From assembly GCA_964541895.1 (NCBI GenBank), contig CAZISM010000019.1, forward strand, positions 1 to 58,833: a stretch of 58,833 nucleotides of DNA, given 5' to 3'. A model generated the notes under the pieces. The model was not told where the DNA came from, searched no databases, and was given only the letters and a program-made list of their open reading frames with translations. The position numbers and the translations under genes were made by a program. Below are positions 17,849-26,925 of this stretch, piece after piece. Origin of the DNA: CAZISM01 sp964541895. Lineage in GTDB: Bacteria > Zhuqueibacterota > Zhuqueibacteria > Residuimicrobiales > Residuimicrobiaceae. Numbering within the stretch: the first letter of the stretch is position 1; each line of letters opens with the position of its first letter.

Positions 17849-18002
17849 TAGTGATTACGTGAGTGATTCCGCCTGCAAAGGTTGCTCGTATCAGTGGGAA
17901 AGAAACAGATGTTGCCGTTGGTGCTCCGGTACCAACCTTCGCCAGAGGCAGAAATCGCTCACGGCAGAGATCAACAAGATGAACTTTATAAGGCACGTAC
18001 GT

Positions 18003-18770
18003 ATGGAAAAACCTGTAGCTCTGGTTACGGGCAGTGCCCGCGGCATCGGTCGTGGCATTGCTGAACAACTGGCTCAACATGGCTTTGATCTGGTCATCGA
18101 CGACGTCCACGGTGAAGCCGAAGATATGCTCTTTAGCCTGCGCAAGCTGGGCGCAGACGCCATTTATGTCCAGGCGGACATTGCCAGCGCCAGCGATCGG
18201 CATCGTCTGCTGCATGAAATCAAAACCTGCTTTGGCCGTCTGGATCTGCTGGTCAACAATGCCGGCGTCGCCCCCAAGGTGCGCCTGGACATTCTGGAGG
18301 CGACCGAGGAAAGTTTTGACCGCGTCATGACTATCAATCTGAAAGGCCCGTACTTTCTCACCCAGGCTGTGGCCGCCTGGATGATCGATCAGAAGAAACA
18401 TAACCCGGATCGAATGTATCGGATCGTCAACATCTCCTCCATTTCCGCCTATACCTCTTCCCCGGGACGGGGCGAGTACTGCCTGTCCAAGGCCGGCATC
18501 AGCATGATGACCCAATTGTATGCCGACCGCCTCTCCGAGTTCGGCATCGGCGTGTATGAAATTCGTCCCGGCATCATTGCCACGGATATGACGAGCACGG
18601 TCAAGGAAAAATATGACACGCTGATCGAAAACGGCTTGCTGCCGATCAAACGCTGGGGCAGGCCGGAGGACATCGCCGCAGCCGTGGTCGGTATCGCCTC
18701 CGGGTATGTCGACTATACCACAGGCCAGGTCATTAATGTGGATGGCGGTTTTCACCTTCGTCGTCTGTAA
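18003..18770 (+). CDS. SDR-family oxidoreductase (FabG-like)
   Basis: A 255-residue short-chain dehydrogenase/reductase. The cofactor loop is VTGSARGIGRGIAEQL at the N-terminus, NNAGVAP follows, the catalytic Ser lies in NISSIS and the Tyr/Lys pair in YCLSK. Database relatives are usually labelled 3-ketoacyl-ACP reductase, but the true substrate may be a sugar or polyol. The start ATG at 18003 has AAGG nine bases upstream; a longer in-frame start at 17820 lies within the -35 box and would add a Cys-rich leader foreign to the family. The next gene encodes a large flavoprotein 27 bases downstream, and the two probably act on the same substrate. Confidence 0.88.
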   Translation: MEKPVALVTGSARGIGRGIAEQLAQHGFDLVIDDVHGEAEDMLFSLRKLGADAIYVQADIASASDRHRLLHEIKTCFGRLDLLVNNAGVAPKVRLDILEATEESFDRVMTINLKGPYFLTQAVAAWMIDQKKHNPDRMYRIVNISSISAYTSSPGRGEYCLSKAGISMMTQLYADRLSEFGIGVYEIRPGIIATDMTSTVKEKYDTLIENGLLPIKRWGRPEDIAAAVVGIASGYVDYTTGQVINVDGGFHLRRL

Positions 18771-18797
18771 TGTTGAATTTGACACTTGGAGTTGCAT

Positions 18798-20792
18798 GTG
18801 AAAAAAGCTGAACTCGTTATCGACGCCCTCGCGTTTCCGCTCTATGAAGTTGACACCGTGATCATCGGCACCGGTGCAGCGTCGTTGAACTGTGCCGACC
18901 ATCTCTATGATTACGGTCACCGCGATATGGTGATAGTCACTGAAAAAGTGGGGGGCGGCACCTCCAACAACACCGGTTCTGACAAACAGACTTATTATAA
19001 GCTCTCTCTCTCCGGCCAGGAACCGGATTCACCGTACGAGATGGCGAAATCTCTCTTTGACGGCGGTGCCATGCACGGCGACCTCGCCCTGATCGAAGCC
19101 ACCATGTCGGCGCAGGAATTTTTCCATCTTGCCCACATCGGCGTCAAGTTTCCCCACAACAGCCTGGGCGGCTATGTGGGCTATAAAACCGATCACGACC
19201 CGCGTCAGCGCGCCACCTCCGCCGGTCCGTGGACGTCTAACCAAATGGTGCAGTGCCTGTTGAAAGAGGTGCAGGCCAAAGCCATTCCCATCCTGGACAA
19301 CCACGATGTGGTCAGCCTGCTGGTGGAGGACGGCCAGGCGGCCGGCGTGATCGCTCTGGATAAAACCGCTCTGGACAGCCCGACCTTCGGACTCTGTTTC
19401 ATCAAAGCCTGCAACGTCGTCTTTGGCGTCGGCGGGCCCGGTGGCTTGTACAAAACCTCAGTCTATCCGGAATGCCACACCGGCGCCATCGGTCTGGCGC
19501 TGGAGGCCGGTGCCCTCGCCCGCAACCTGACCGAATCGCAATACGGCCTGGCCTCCATCGGCTTCCGCTGGAACGTCTCCGGCACCTATCAGCAGGTCAT
19601 CCCCAGGTATATCAGCACCGATGCCAGCGGCAACGACGAACAAGAGTTCCTCAATCCCTATTTTCCCAACATGGGCAAACTGGCCACGGATGTCTTTCTC
19701 AAAGGCTATCAGTGGCCGTTCGATCCGCGCAAAATTCCCAACTATGGCTCCTCGCTCGTGGACGTGCTGGTATATATCGAAACCGTGGTCAAGGACCGGC
19801 GCGTGTATATGGACTTTAGGGAAAATCCCCGTGGCGACGACCGCATCGGCCCATTCGCGTTCGAACAACTGGAGCCCGAAGCGTACACCTATTTGAAAAA
19901 TTCCGAAGCGCTCTTTGGCACCCCCATCGAACGCTTGCACAAAATGAATCCCCTGGCCATCGAACTGTACAAAAAGAATGGCATCGACATCTGGAAGGAA
20001 CCTCTGGAGGTTGCCGTCTGCAGCCAGCATAACAACGGCGGCCTGGCCGGCAACTTGTGGTGGGAAACCAGTATTCACGGCCTCTATGCCATCGGCGAAG
20101 TGAACGGCAGCCATGGCGTCTATCGTCCCGGCGGCTCGGCCCTGAACTCGGGACAGGTAGGCTCCCTGCGCGCTGCCCAACATATCGCCCACGTTCAGCT
20201 GCAGGCGCAGCAAAACGATTTTAGCAAAACAGCGGTTCGCCGCGGCCAAGAGCTCCTGAGTCTGCTCCAGACCTGGAGCCGTGAGTCCGCCGGCATCAGC
20301 ACAGTGAAACAGTTCCGCGATCAGTTGCAGACGCGCATGACCCAGTTCGGCGCCCACATCCGCGATCCCAAGGCCATTCAACCGGCCTTGGCTGAAGCCT
20401 ATGCTCAATGCGGCACCGTTTCGCAGCAAAAAATTGCCAATCGTCAGGAGATCCCCATCGCCCTGCAGAACCGTCATCTGGTGCTGGCGCATGCCGCCTA
20501 TCTGGAGGCCATCCGGGCCTACCTGGAGCGCGGCGGCGGCAGCCGGGGCTCGTACATGGTCATGGACCCGAACGGCCAGCCGGTTCTGGAGCTCCTGGGT
20601 AATGCCTGGCGCTACAAGCCGGAAATGACCGAACTGCGGGAATGGGTGCTGGAAACCCGACTGGAGGCCGACGGCCGCTTTCATTCCGAATGGAAGCCGC
20701 GCCGACCGTTGCCGGATGAACTCTCCTGGTTTGAAACCGTTTGGGGTAAATATCTGGATGGCGGGATTTTCCAGGTGCAGGGAGAGGTATAA
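18798..20792 (+). CDS. FAD-dependent oxidoreductase, fumarate-reductase/SdhA fold
   Basis: A 664-residue soluble flavoprotein. The N-terminal VDTVIIGTGAASLNCADHLYD is a Rossmann FAD motif, followed by VIVTEKVGGGTSNNTGSDKQ. A second FAD block is GLYAIGEVNGSHGVYRPGGSALNSGQVGS (positions 432-460), as in succinate dehydrogenase/fumarate reductase flavoproteins. Residues beyond 480 form a helical C-terminal part. There is no signal peptide. The GTG at 18798 is chosen because GGAG lies six bases upstream; the TTG codons before it overlap the ribosome site. Paired with the SDR gene, it may oxidise the hydroxyl or keto product of that enzyme. The substrate is unknown. Confidence 0.85.
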   Translation: MKKAELVIDALAFPLYEVDTVIIGTGAASLNCADHLYDYGHRDMVIVTEKVGGGTSNNTGSDKQTYYKLSLSGQEPDSPYEMAKSLFDGGAMHGDLALIEATMSAQEFFHLAHIGVKFPHNSLGGYVGYKTDHDPRQRATSAGPWTSNQMVQCLLKEVQAKAIPILDNHDVVSLLVEDGQAAGVIALDKTALDSPTFGLCFIKACNVVFGVGGPGGLYKTSVYPECHTGAIGLALEAGALARNLTESQYGLASIGFRWNVSGTYQQVIPRYISTDASGNDEQEFLNPYFPNMGKLATDVFLKGYQWPFDPRKIPNYGSSLVDVLVYIETVVKDRRVYMDFRENPRGDDRIGPFAFEQLEPEAYTYLKNSEALFGTPIERLHKMNPLAIELYKKNGIDIWKEPLEVAVCSQHNNGGLAGNLWWETSIHGLYAIGEVNGSHGVYRPGGSALNSGQVGSLRAAQHIAHVQLQAQQNDFSKTAVRRGQELLSLLQTWSRESAGISTVKQFRDQLQTRMTQFGAHIRDPKAIQPALAEAYAQCGTVSQQKIANRQEIPIALQNRHLVLAHAAYLEAIRAYLERGGGSRGSYMVMDPNGQPVLELLGNAWRYKPEMTELREWVLETRLEADGRFHSEWKPRRPLPDELSWFETVWGKYLDGGIFQVQGEV

Positions 20793-20831
20793 ACAAAACA
20801 CGGGAGCCGGGGTGCTGCCGAGCCGGGAATC

Positions 20832-22127
20832 TCAGATGACGGTGCCATCCCGGATCACGGCACCCTTGGTCACCACCACAATGCCGCTCCGGATCCAATA
20901 GCCGTCACCTTCTCGCTCCTCTTCATGGACCTGATTCGCATTGATGATTTTGACGCCTCGGCCGATGCGGGCGTTTTTATCGATGATCGCCCGCTGTATG
21001 ATGGTGCCTTCGCCGATACCGACCGGCGGCAATCCGGAAGCCAGGTCGTTTTCAATCTCTTCCGGTGACTGAAAATAGTCTGCCCCCATCAACAGCGAGT
21101 GTTCTGCGACGACGCCGGCACGGATGCGGCTGCGAATGCCGACGATGCAGCGATTGATCTCTCCGCGCTGCAGCATGCAGCCGTCACAGATCATGGAATC
21201 GACAATGCGGCTGTTATGGACAATCGTGGGGGGAAGAAAGCGCGGCCGGGTAAAAATGGGCGCACGCGTCTCATAAAAATCAAACACCGGGTGCGGCTGC
21301 TTTATCAACTGCATGTTGGCGTTATAAAACGCTTCAATGGTGCCGATATCCTCCCAGTAGCCGTTGAACAGGTAGGAATGGATGTGATACCGACCCACGG
21401 CCGCGGGGATCAACTCTTTGCTGAAATCGGTAAACGCCAGCTGTTCGGTCAACAGTTTGATGAGCGCCTGCTTTTTGAACACATAGATACCCATGGACGC
21501 GATGTAGGGTTTGCGCTCGGCCGTCGCTTCGTCCAGACCCAGATGCCGGGTGTCGGTTTTCATCTCGCGCAAAACCGAACCTTTGGGTTTCTCGCGGAAA
21601 TCGGTCACCTGACCGTCCGGCCGGCTGCGCACGATGCCGAATTCGGAAGCGTTTCGTTCTTCCACCGGAATGACAGAAATGGTGATATCCGCATCGGTCT
21701 GGCGGTGATATTCTACAAACGCCCGGTAGTCCATGCGGTAGAGATGATCGCCGGAGAGAATGACAAAATCGCTGACCTTTTGCTCCTGCAGGGTGAGCAG
21801 ATACTGCCGCACCGCGTCGGCGGTGCCCTGAAACCAATCGGAGCGATCCGGCGTCTGCTGGGCCGCCAGCACTTCTACAAATCCCTCGGAAAACGGGGAA
21901 AAATGGTAGGTCTGGGAGATGTGGCGGTTCAACGAAGCGGAATTGAACTGGGTAAGGACATAGATCTTTTGAATGCCGGAATGCATGCAATTGCTGAGTG
22001 GTATATCGATCAGCCGATATTTTCCGGCCAACGGCACCGCCGGCTTGGCCCGCACTTTGGTCAGCGGGTACAGTCGCGTGCCTCTTCCTCCCCCTAAAAT
22101 GATGGCGAGCACATTATCCATCGTCAT
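20832..22127 (-). CDS. glgC: Glucose-1-phosphate adenylyltransferase
   Basis: A 431-residue ADP-glucose pyrophosphorylase, the committed step of glycogen synthesis. ILGGGRGTRLYPLTKVRAKP and GKYRLIDIPLSNCMHSGIQK form the catalytic N-terminal part, with SGDHLYRMDYRAFVEYH, FREKPKG and NGYWEDIGTIEAFYNAN following. The C-terminal third is a left-handed beta-helix (IIDKNARIGRGVKIIN). Sequence and length are closer to the cyanobacterial/plant type than to E. coli GlgC. Two ATGs (22127 and 22121) precede the conserved NVLAII block and neither has a ribosome site; the promoter sits so close that the message may be leaderless. No glycogen synthase gene is in the window. Confidence 0.95.
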   Translation of the reverse strand: MTMDNVLAIILGGGRGTRLYPLTKVRAKPAVPLAGKYRLIDIPLSNCMHSGIQKIYVLTQFNSASLNRHISQTYHFSPFSEGFVEVLAAQQTPDRSDWFQGTADAVRQYLLTLQEQKVSDFVILSGDHLYRMDYRAFVEYHRQTDADITISVIPVEERNASEFGIVRSRPDGQVTDFREKPKGSVLREMKTDTRHLGLDEATAERKPYIASMGIYVFKKQALIKLLTEQLAFTDFSKELIPAAVGRYHIHSYLFNGYWEDIGTIEAFYNANMQLIKQPHPVFDFYETRAPIFTRPRFLPPTIVHNSRIVDSMICDGCMLQRGEINRCIVGIRSRIRAGVVAEHSLLMGADYFQSPEEIENDLASGLPPVGIGEGTIIQRAIIDKNARIGRGVKIINANQVHEEEREGDGYWIRSGIVVVTKGAVIRDGTVI

Positions 22128-22132
22128 GGTAA

Positions 22133-22161
22133 AATATACGATTTGCTCAAGTGACTTGCAA
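22133..22161 (-). promoter_or_regulatory. glgC promoter, possibly giving leaderless mRNA
   Basis: On the minus strand TTGCAA (22156-22161) and TATATT (22133-22138) are 17 bases apart. The ATG of glgC begins five bases after the -10 box, so transcription should start at or next to the start codon. Confidence 0.6.
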
Positions 22162-22193
22162 GCTATTCCGCCGGCGACGTCTGATTAAAACCA

Positions 22194-22222
22194 TTGATCA
22201 GACTCGTTGTAATGCGTATATT
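22194..22222 (+). promoter_or_regulatory. Promoter of the glycosyltransferase/glmM/deoC operon
   Basis: TTGATC (22194-22199) and TATATT (22217-22222) are separated by 17 bases, with the first start codon about 40 bases downstream. It is divergent from the glgC promoter. Confidence 0.6.
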
Positions 22223-22265
22223 GATACGAAGAGGAGTATAGAAGCGAATGCGAAAGGAGCTGATG

Positions 22266-23912
22266 ATGGCCAACCTGTCGATCATTTTGTGTTATCACCG
22301 CAAGACCGATAAACGCGGTTTTGCCAAAACCCTAGCGTCCCTCGCCGCTCAGAACGATCAGGATTTCGAGGTGATCATCTATGGACCCGAAAAGCCGGTC
22401 ATTCATGAAGCCGCCTTGTCCGACCGCGTGCAGCATGTACAAATCGACCTGGAGTCGCCATCCGCCTCGCTCAACAAGGCGCTGCGCAGCGCTCGCGGCG
22501 AATGGGTTCTGCTCTGCCAGAACGAAAGCCATACCATCGAGTTCAAAAAGTCGGCCGTGCGCTTTTACAATCTGATCATGCTGCGCCATCCCCAGTGTCC
22601 GCTGTTGTACACCGACTATGATCTCCTGGACAACAAAACTCTGAAATCGCGCAAACTGCTGGAATGGCATCCGGGCCGTTTGATGGACTCCTGGGACATG
22701 GGCTATTGCCTGCTGTTCCGCCGGTCGTTCCTGCAGTCCGTCGGTTTTTGCGACGAACAGTATCGATTCAAACCGCTGTACGACCTGCGCCTGAAAGCCT
22801 TTGCCGCCGGCCACCTGGTCCATGTCTCCAATCGCTTTAACGGCGTACCGTACCTGGTGCACGCCGCCGCCAGGGGGCTGGATGTGTTTGACTATCTCAA
22901 AGCGGGCAAAGAGGTGCAGCTGGAGCTGGAAGCGATGGTCACCGCTCATCTGAAACGGATCAACGCCTATCTGGCGCCGGAGCAAAATTATCGCTCCGTT
23001 TCCTATAGCGCCGGCGAAGAGGCTGGGTTCGGCGGTTGCGTGGCCAGCGTAGTGATTCCGGTTTTCAATCGCCCCGAGTTCATCACCGCGGCGATCGATT
23101 CGGTGCAGGCGCAGACTGTGCAAAACATCGAGTGTGCGGTGGTTTGTAACGGCGGCGACAAGGATCCTACGGTCAAAGCCGTGCAGCGCTACCTGCCGGG
23201 CGGGAAAAAGTATTCCGCCGACAAACCGCCGGTGCGGCTCATCGTGCACGATATGAACGTGCTCGGCTTGTGTTTCAACGACGCCTTGATGAGCTCAAAA
23301 GCCAAGTATTACATTCAACTGGATTCCGATGATCTGCTCTTCCCGGACGCGGTGGAAAAAATATTACGCGTATATGAACAGGACGATCGCATCGGCATGG
23401 TGATCGGTTCCTATCAGGTGTTTGAGAAAAAAGCCAACGGCCGCGTGGCGCCGGTGTTGCTGAACGACAAACCTTTCGTGGTGACCCACGACGAATGGAC
23501 CGAAGAGAACGGCCGCAACAATCTGCTGCGCATCAACGGCGCCGGCGCGCCCCGCTCCATCAAACTCAAGGTTCTGCAGGAACTGGGCTGGTTCGGCATG
23601 AACGATGCGCCCTTTTCCCGCAACTATGGTGAAGACTATGAGCTGGTCAACAAATGCGCAGAACGGTACCGCATCGGCCGCGTCTGGGATCCCATCTATA
23701 AAGTGGTCCGGCACGCCGGCGGCACAGATCACATGATCGACCAGATCACCATCGATGTCAATGATAATGCCAAAGATCAAATGAGACTGGAAGCACTGCA
23801 TCGACGCCAGGCACTCAACACCATTCATAAACCGGCCACGACCACGGTGGCAGCCCAGCCGCCTTCCTTTCTTCAGTCGCTTGCCGGTCTATTCAAAAAG
23901 GGGAATGCATGA
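22266..23912 (+). CDS. Tandem-domain family 2 glycosyltransferase
   Basis: A 548-residue protein with two GT-A (family 2) units. The first (residues 1-235, LSIILCYHRKTDKRGFAKTL) has a degenerate metal site, reading TDYDLLD. The second (from about 260, ASVVIPVFNRPEFITAAI) has a clear DxD-type LDSDDLLFPDAV near residue 355 and a C-terminal GEDYELVNKCAERY, where GT2 enzymes place the catalytic acidic residue. Probably the second unit is active and the first binds substrate or is vestigial. The ATG at 22266 is preceded by AAAGGAG at six bases. The gene overlaps glmM by four bases (ATGA). Products are likely surface polysaccharide or glycoconjugate; the acceptor is unknown. Confidence 0.87.
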   Translation: MANLSIILCYHRKTDKRGFAKTLASLAAQNDQDFEVIIYGPEKPVIHEAALSDRVQHVQIDLESPSASLNKALRSARGEWVLLCQNESHTIEFKKSAVRFYNLIMLRHPQCPLLYTDYDLLDNKTLKSRKLLEWHPGRLMDSWDMGYCLLFRRSFLQSVGFCDEQYRFKPLYDLRLKAFAAGHLVHVSNRFNGVPYLVHAAARGLDVFDYLKAGKEVQLELEAMVTAHLKRINAYLAPEQNYRSVSYSAGEEAGFGGCVASVVIPVFNRPEFITAAIDSVQAQTVQNIECAVVCNGGDKDPTVKAVQRYLPGGKKYSADKPPVRLIVHDMNVLGLCFNDALMSSKAKYYIQLDSDDLLFPDAVEKILRVYEQDDRIGMVIGSYQVFEKKANGRVAPVLLNDKPFVVTHDEWTEENGRNNLLRINGAGAPRSIKLKVLQELGWFGMNDAPFSRNYGEDYELVNKCAERYRIGRVWDPIYKVVRHAGGTDHMIDQITIDVNDNAKDQMRLEALHRRQALNTIHKPATTTVAAQPPSFLQSLAGLFKKGNA

Positions 23913-25276
23913 CCGCTCTGAAAAACCTCATGATTTCCGTATCCGGCGTACGCGGGATTGTCGGCGACGGCTTGACGCCGGATGTGGCTGTTAAATTTGC
24001 CCAGGCTTATGGCAGCACCTTCGGGCCCGGCCCGGTAGTGGTCGGCCGCGACTCCCGCGCCACCGGTGACATGGTTAAATACGCGGTCTGGTCCGGACTG
24101 ATTTCGGTCGGCTGCGATGTCATTGACATCGGCATTGCGCCCACTCCCACCACACAGATAGCGACGGAAAAGCACGAACACGTCGGCGGTATCATCATCA
24201 CCGCCAGCCACAATCCGCGCGAATGGAACGCGCTAAAGCTCCTGTCGCCGGAAGGGCTGTTTCTCTCGCCGGAGGCCGGTGCGCAAATTCTGCAGCGGGT
24301 GAAAAATGAAGAGTATCGCTTCGCCCCCTGGGACAAGATGGGTAAAATCATCCCCTGCACCACCGCGATCGACGACCATCTGCAGGCCATCTATCGCCTG
24401 CCCATTCTCGACCTGGAGGCCATCCGCAAACGCCGGTTTAAAATCGTCGCCGATTGCTGTAACGGCGCCGGAGGTACTATACTGCCGCAGCTGTTTAGCC
24501 ATCTAAATTGTGAGGTGATCTTTTTGCACCCCGAGCCCACCGGATTTTTCCCGCGCAGTCCGGAGCCGATTCCGGAACATCTCACGGAATTGAGCGAAGC
24601 GGTGGTCAAACACAAAGCGGACCTGGGCGTTGCTGTGGATCCGGACGTTGATCGCCTGGCGCTGGTATCGGAAAAAGGGCTGCCGCTGGGTGAAGAGTAC
24701 ACGCTGACCATGGCCACCGCCTTTGTGCTGTCGCAAACACCCGGGGATGTCGTCACCAACGCTTCCACCACTCGCGCCCTGGACGATATCGCCGCCGCCA
24801 ACAACAGCCGCGTGCACCGCACGCCGGTGGGGGAAATCCACGTCGCCATGAAGGCCGCTGCCATCAAAGCGGTTATGGCCGGCGAGGGCAACGGCGGCGT
24901 CATGTATCCGCCGCTTCACCTGGGTCGCGACGCCATGGTGGGCATTGCCCTGGTGCTGCAGCTGTTGGCGCGTTCTCAAGCGCCGGTTTCGCAGGTGCAT
25001 GCCGGCTTGCCCCAGTATGCCATGGTGAAGGACAAGATCTCGTTGCCGTTCGGCGTCGACGCCAAAGCGATCGTAGCCCGGCTGGACGAACAGCACGCCC
25101 AGGACGACGTCGACCACACCGACGGCTTGAAACTCCTCCACGCCAACGCCTGGGTGCACGTGCGCGCCTCCAACACCGAGCCGATCATCCGCGTCATGGC
25201 CGAAGCACCAAGCCGGTCCGAAGCACAGAAACTGGTCGACGCGCTGAAAAAAGAGGTGCAAGCCCTCACACCCTGA
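23909..25276 (+). CDS. glmM: Phosphoglucosamine mutase-like phosphohexomutase
   Basis: A 455-residue alpha-D-phosphohexomutase. The active serine lies in TASHNPREWNALKLL (about residue 99), the Mg loop is DPDVDRLALV near 242, the sugar loop GEGNGGVMYPPLHLGRDAM near 330, and the phosphate loop RASNTEPIIRVMAEAP near 420. The TASHNPxxWNALKLL form is typical of FCB-group proteins annotated GlmM, which interconvert glucosamine-6- and glucosamine-1-phosphate for cell-wall precursors. Phosphomannomutase or phosphoglucomutase activity cannot be excluded. The start codon overlaps the stop codon of the glycosyltransferase gene. Confidence 0.88.
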   Translation: MTALKNLMISVSGVRGIVGDGLTPDVAVKFAQAYGSTFGPGPVVVGRDSRATGDMVKYAVWSGLISVGCDVIDIGIAPTPTTQIATEKHEHVGGIIITASHNPREWNALKLLSPEGLFLSPEAGAQILQRVKNEEYRFAPWDKMGKIIPCTTAIDDHLQAIYRLPILDLEAIRKRRFKIVADCCNGAGGTILPQLFSHLNCEVIFLHPEPTGFFPRSPEPIPEHLTELSEAVVKHKADLGVAVDPDVDRLALVSEKGLPLGEEYTLTMATAFVLSQTPGDVVTNASTTRALDDIAAANNSRVHRTPVGEIHVAMKAAAIKAVMAGEGNGGVMYPPLHLGRDAMVGIALVLQLLARSQAPVSQVHAGLPQYAMVKDKISLPFGVDAKAIVARLDEQHAQDDVDHTDGLKLLHANAWVHVRASNTEPIIRVMAEAPSRSEAQKLVDALKKEVQALTP

Positions 25277-25340
25277 GGCAGGATGTATGAATGCCAATTG
25301 TCTGGAAAAAATAATCGAAACGGTATATTGCGAAGTGACA

Positions 25341-26030
25341 ATGCCTATGAACCTAACGCCCCAAACCCTGGCGCGCATGATCGACCACACTCTGCTGCGG
25401 CCGGATGCCAACCGGGAACAGATCCTTCAGCTCTGCCACGAAGCCCGACAGTACCAGTTCTACTCGGTCTGCGTCAATCCCTACTGGGTAAAAACCTGCG
25501 CCGAAATCCTGGCCGGCAGCGCCGTAAAGGTCTGCAGTGTCGTCGGCTTTCCGCTGGGAGCAAATCGCACCTGTTTGAAAGTGGAAGAAGCCAAACGGGC
25601 TGTGCAGGATGGCGCTGCTGAAATCGACATGGTGATGAACATCGGCCGCCTCAAGAGCGACGATCTCACCGGAGTTCGGGATGATATCCTCCGCGTCGTC
25701 GACGCCAGCAAACCGGCCCTGGTCAAGGTGATCATCGAGACCTGCCTGTTGACGGAGGAGGAAAAAATCGCCGCCTGTGTGCTGGCTCGGGAAGCCGGTG
25801 CTCATTTTGTCAAAACCTCCACCGGTTTCAGTTCCGCCGGCGCCACTACGGCGGACATTCAACTCATGCGCCGCGTGGTCGGCGAGCAGATGGGGGTGAA
25901 AGCCTCGGGCGGCATTCGTGATTATCAGAGTGCCGGCGCCATGATCCTGGCCGGCGCCAACCGCATCGGCGCCAGCGCCGGCATCACCATCGTAACCCAG
26001 GCCGCAGCCGCCCCGAACAGCGGCTATTGA
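25341..26030 (+). CDS. deoC: Deoxyribose-phosphate aldolase
   Basis: A class I aldolase of about 229 residues that splits 2-deoxyribose-5-phosphate to glyceraldehyde-3-phosphate and acetaldehyde in deoxynucleoside catabolism. IDHTLLRPDANREQI, VVGFPLGANRT, KVIIETCLLTEEEK, the Schiff-base Lys segment FVKTSTGFSSAG and VKASGGIRDYQSA are all present. The start is uncertain. The ATG at 25341 fits the usual family length; an upstream in-frame ATG at 25287 with AGGA before it would add 18 residues (NANCLEKIIETVYCEVT) unlike the family. The gene lies in the glycosyltransferase/glmM operon. Confidence 0.93.
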   Translation: MPMNLTPQTLARMIDHTLLRPDANREQILQLCHEARQYQFYSVCVNPYWVKTCAEILAGSAVKVCSVVGFPLGANRTCLKVEEAKRAVQDGAAEIDMVMNIGRLKSDDLTGVRDDILRVVDASKPALVKVIIETCLLTEEEKIAACVLAREAGAHFVKTSTGFSSAGATTADIQLMRRVVGEQMGVKASGGIRDYQSAGAMILAGANRIGASAGITIVTQAAAAPNSGY

Positions 26031-26046
26031 AATTGAGGAGTTGCTA

Positions 26047-26880
26047 ATGGCTAAAAAACTGCTGTATCCGCTTCTTGCCGCCGCACTGGTGCTGTTCTCT
26101 TGTGCCGGCATGGAAAAGATCATTCAACCGCCCTCGATTCGCATCGATACCGTCAAACTCGCCAGCGTGGATTTTGAAAAATTGGGACTCGATATCGTTT
26201 TTCAGGTGAACAATCCCAACCCCTTTGGCCTGAGTCTGAGCGGTTTTGATTATGCCTTTACCATCGAAAACAAGCAGCTGCTGTCCGGTCGCGACACCCG
26301 CGGCCTTGCCCTGGCCGGACAACAGATCAGCGAAATGCATTTTCCGCTCACCATCAAATTCGCCGACGTCTATCAACTGATCAGCGAAAAAAAGGATCTG
26401 GACACCCTGGCCTACAGTTTTTCCGGCACTATTATTCCTGCCGGACTATTGGCGGCTTTCAAGATTCCTTTCAGCAAATCCGGCCATCTGCCCAACGTGC
26501 GCCTGCCGCAATTGTCTCTCAAGAACGTAAAGATGCAAAAACTATCCCTCTCCGGCGCTGACCTGAAACTCCTCGTCGGTTTGAAAAATCCCAACATTTT
26601 TGGTTTCAACGTGGGCAAACTGGATTACAAGCTGGACCTGGCCGGCAAACCGTTCGCCAGCGGCATCACCGGCAAGCTGATCGATGTGCCGGCTAAAGGC
26701 GACGGCGTTATCGAGTTGCCGATCTCGATCAGCTCGGCCGGCGTTCTCGGTTCGATCTACTCGGCGCTGAGCGGTCAATCCATCGCCGCTTCCCTGCAAG
26801 GCACCGCCGAGTTGACGACACAGCACGGCACCGTGCCGTTGCCATTCAACACCCAGTCCACGTTGCGTATTTTGCGATAA
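26047..26880 (+). CDS. LEA-type-2 lipoprotein with two WHy domains
   Basis: A 277-residue predicted lipoprotein. The signal AKKLLYPLLAAALVLFSC ends in a lipobox-like Cys at residue 19. Two LEA14/WHy (water stress and hypersensitive response) domains follow: about 30-150, with VDFEKLGLDIVFQVNNPNPF, and about 160-275, with NVKMQKLSLSGADLKLL and GLKNPNIFGFNVG. The conserved NPN motif of such domains appears twice (NNPNPFG and KNPNIFG). Bacterial members are envelope proteins of unclear function linked to desiccation or stress. The ATG at 26047 has GAGGAG eight bases upstream. It is separated from deoC by 16 bases. Confidence 0.85.
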   Translation: MAKKLLYPLLAAALVLFSCAGMEKIIQPPSIRIDTVKLASVDFEKLGLDIVFQVNNPNPFGLSLSGFDYAFTIENKQLLSGRDTRGLALAGQQISEMHFPLTIKFADVYQLISEKKDLDTLAYSFSGTIIPAGLLAAFKIPFSKSGHLPNVRLPQLSLKNVKMQKLSLSGADLKLLVGLKNPNIFGFNVGKLDYKLDLAGKPFASGITGKLIDVPAKGDGVIELPISISSAGVLGSIYSALSGQSIAASLQGTAELTTQHGTVPLPFNTQSTLRILR

Positions 26881-26925
26881 CGGCACGGTTCTGATACCTT
26901 ATTGCATCCGGCTATAACAGAGAGA

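Noticed and set aside
17721..18920. 399-residue minus-strand frame opposite the SDR gene
   Set aside because: It runs through the SDR gene and both divergent promoters; the plus strand has the full SDR motif set.
19458..20801. 447-residue minus-strand frame opposite the flavoprotein
   Set aside because: Antisense shadow; its translation shows no known domain, while the plus strand encodes both FAD-binding blocks.
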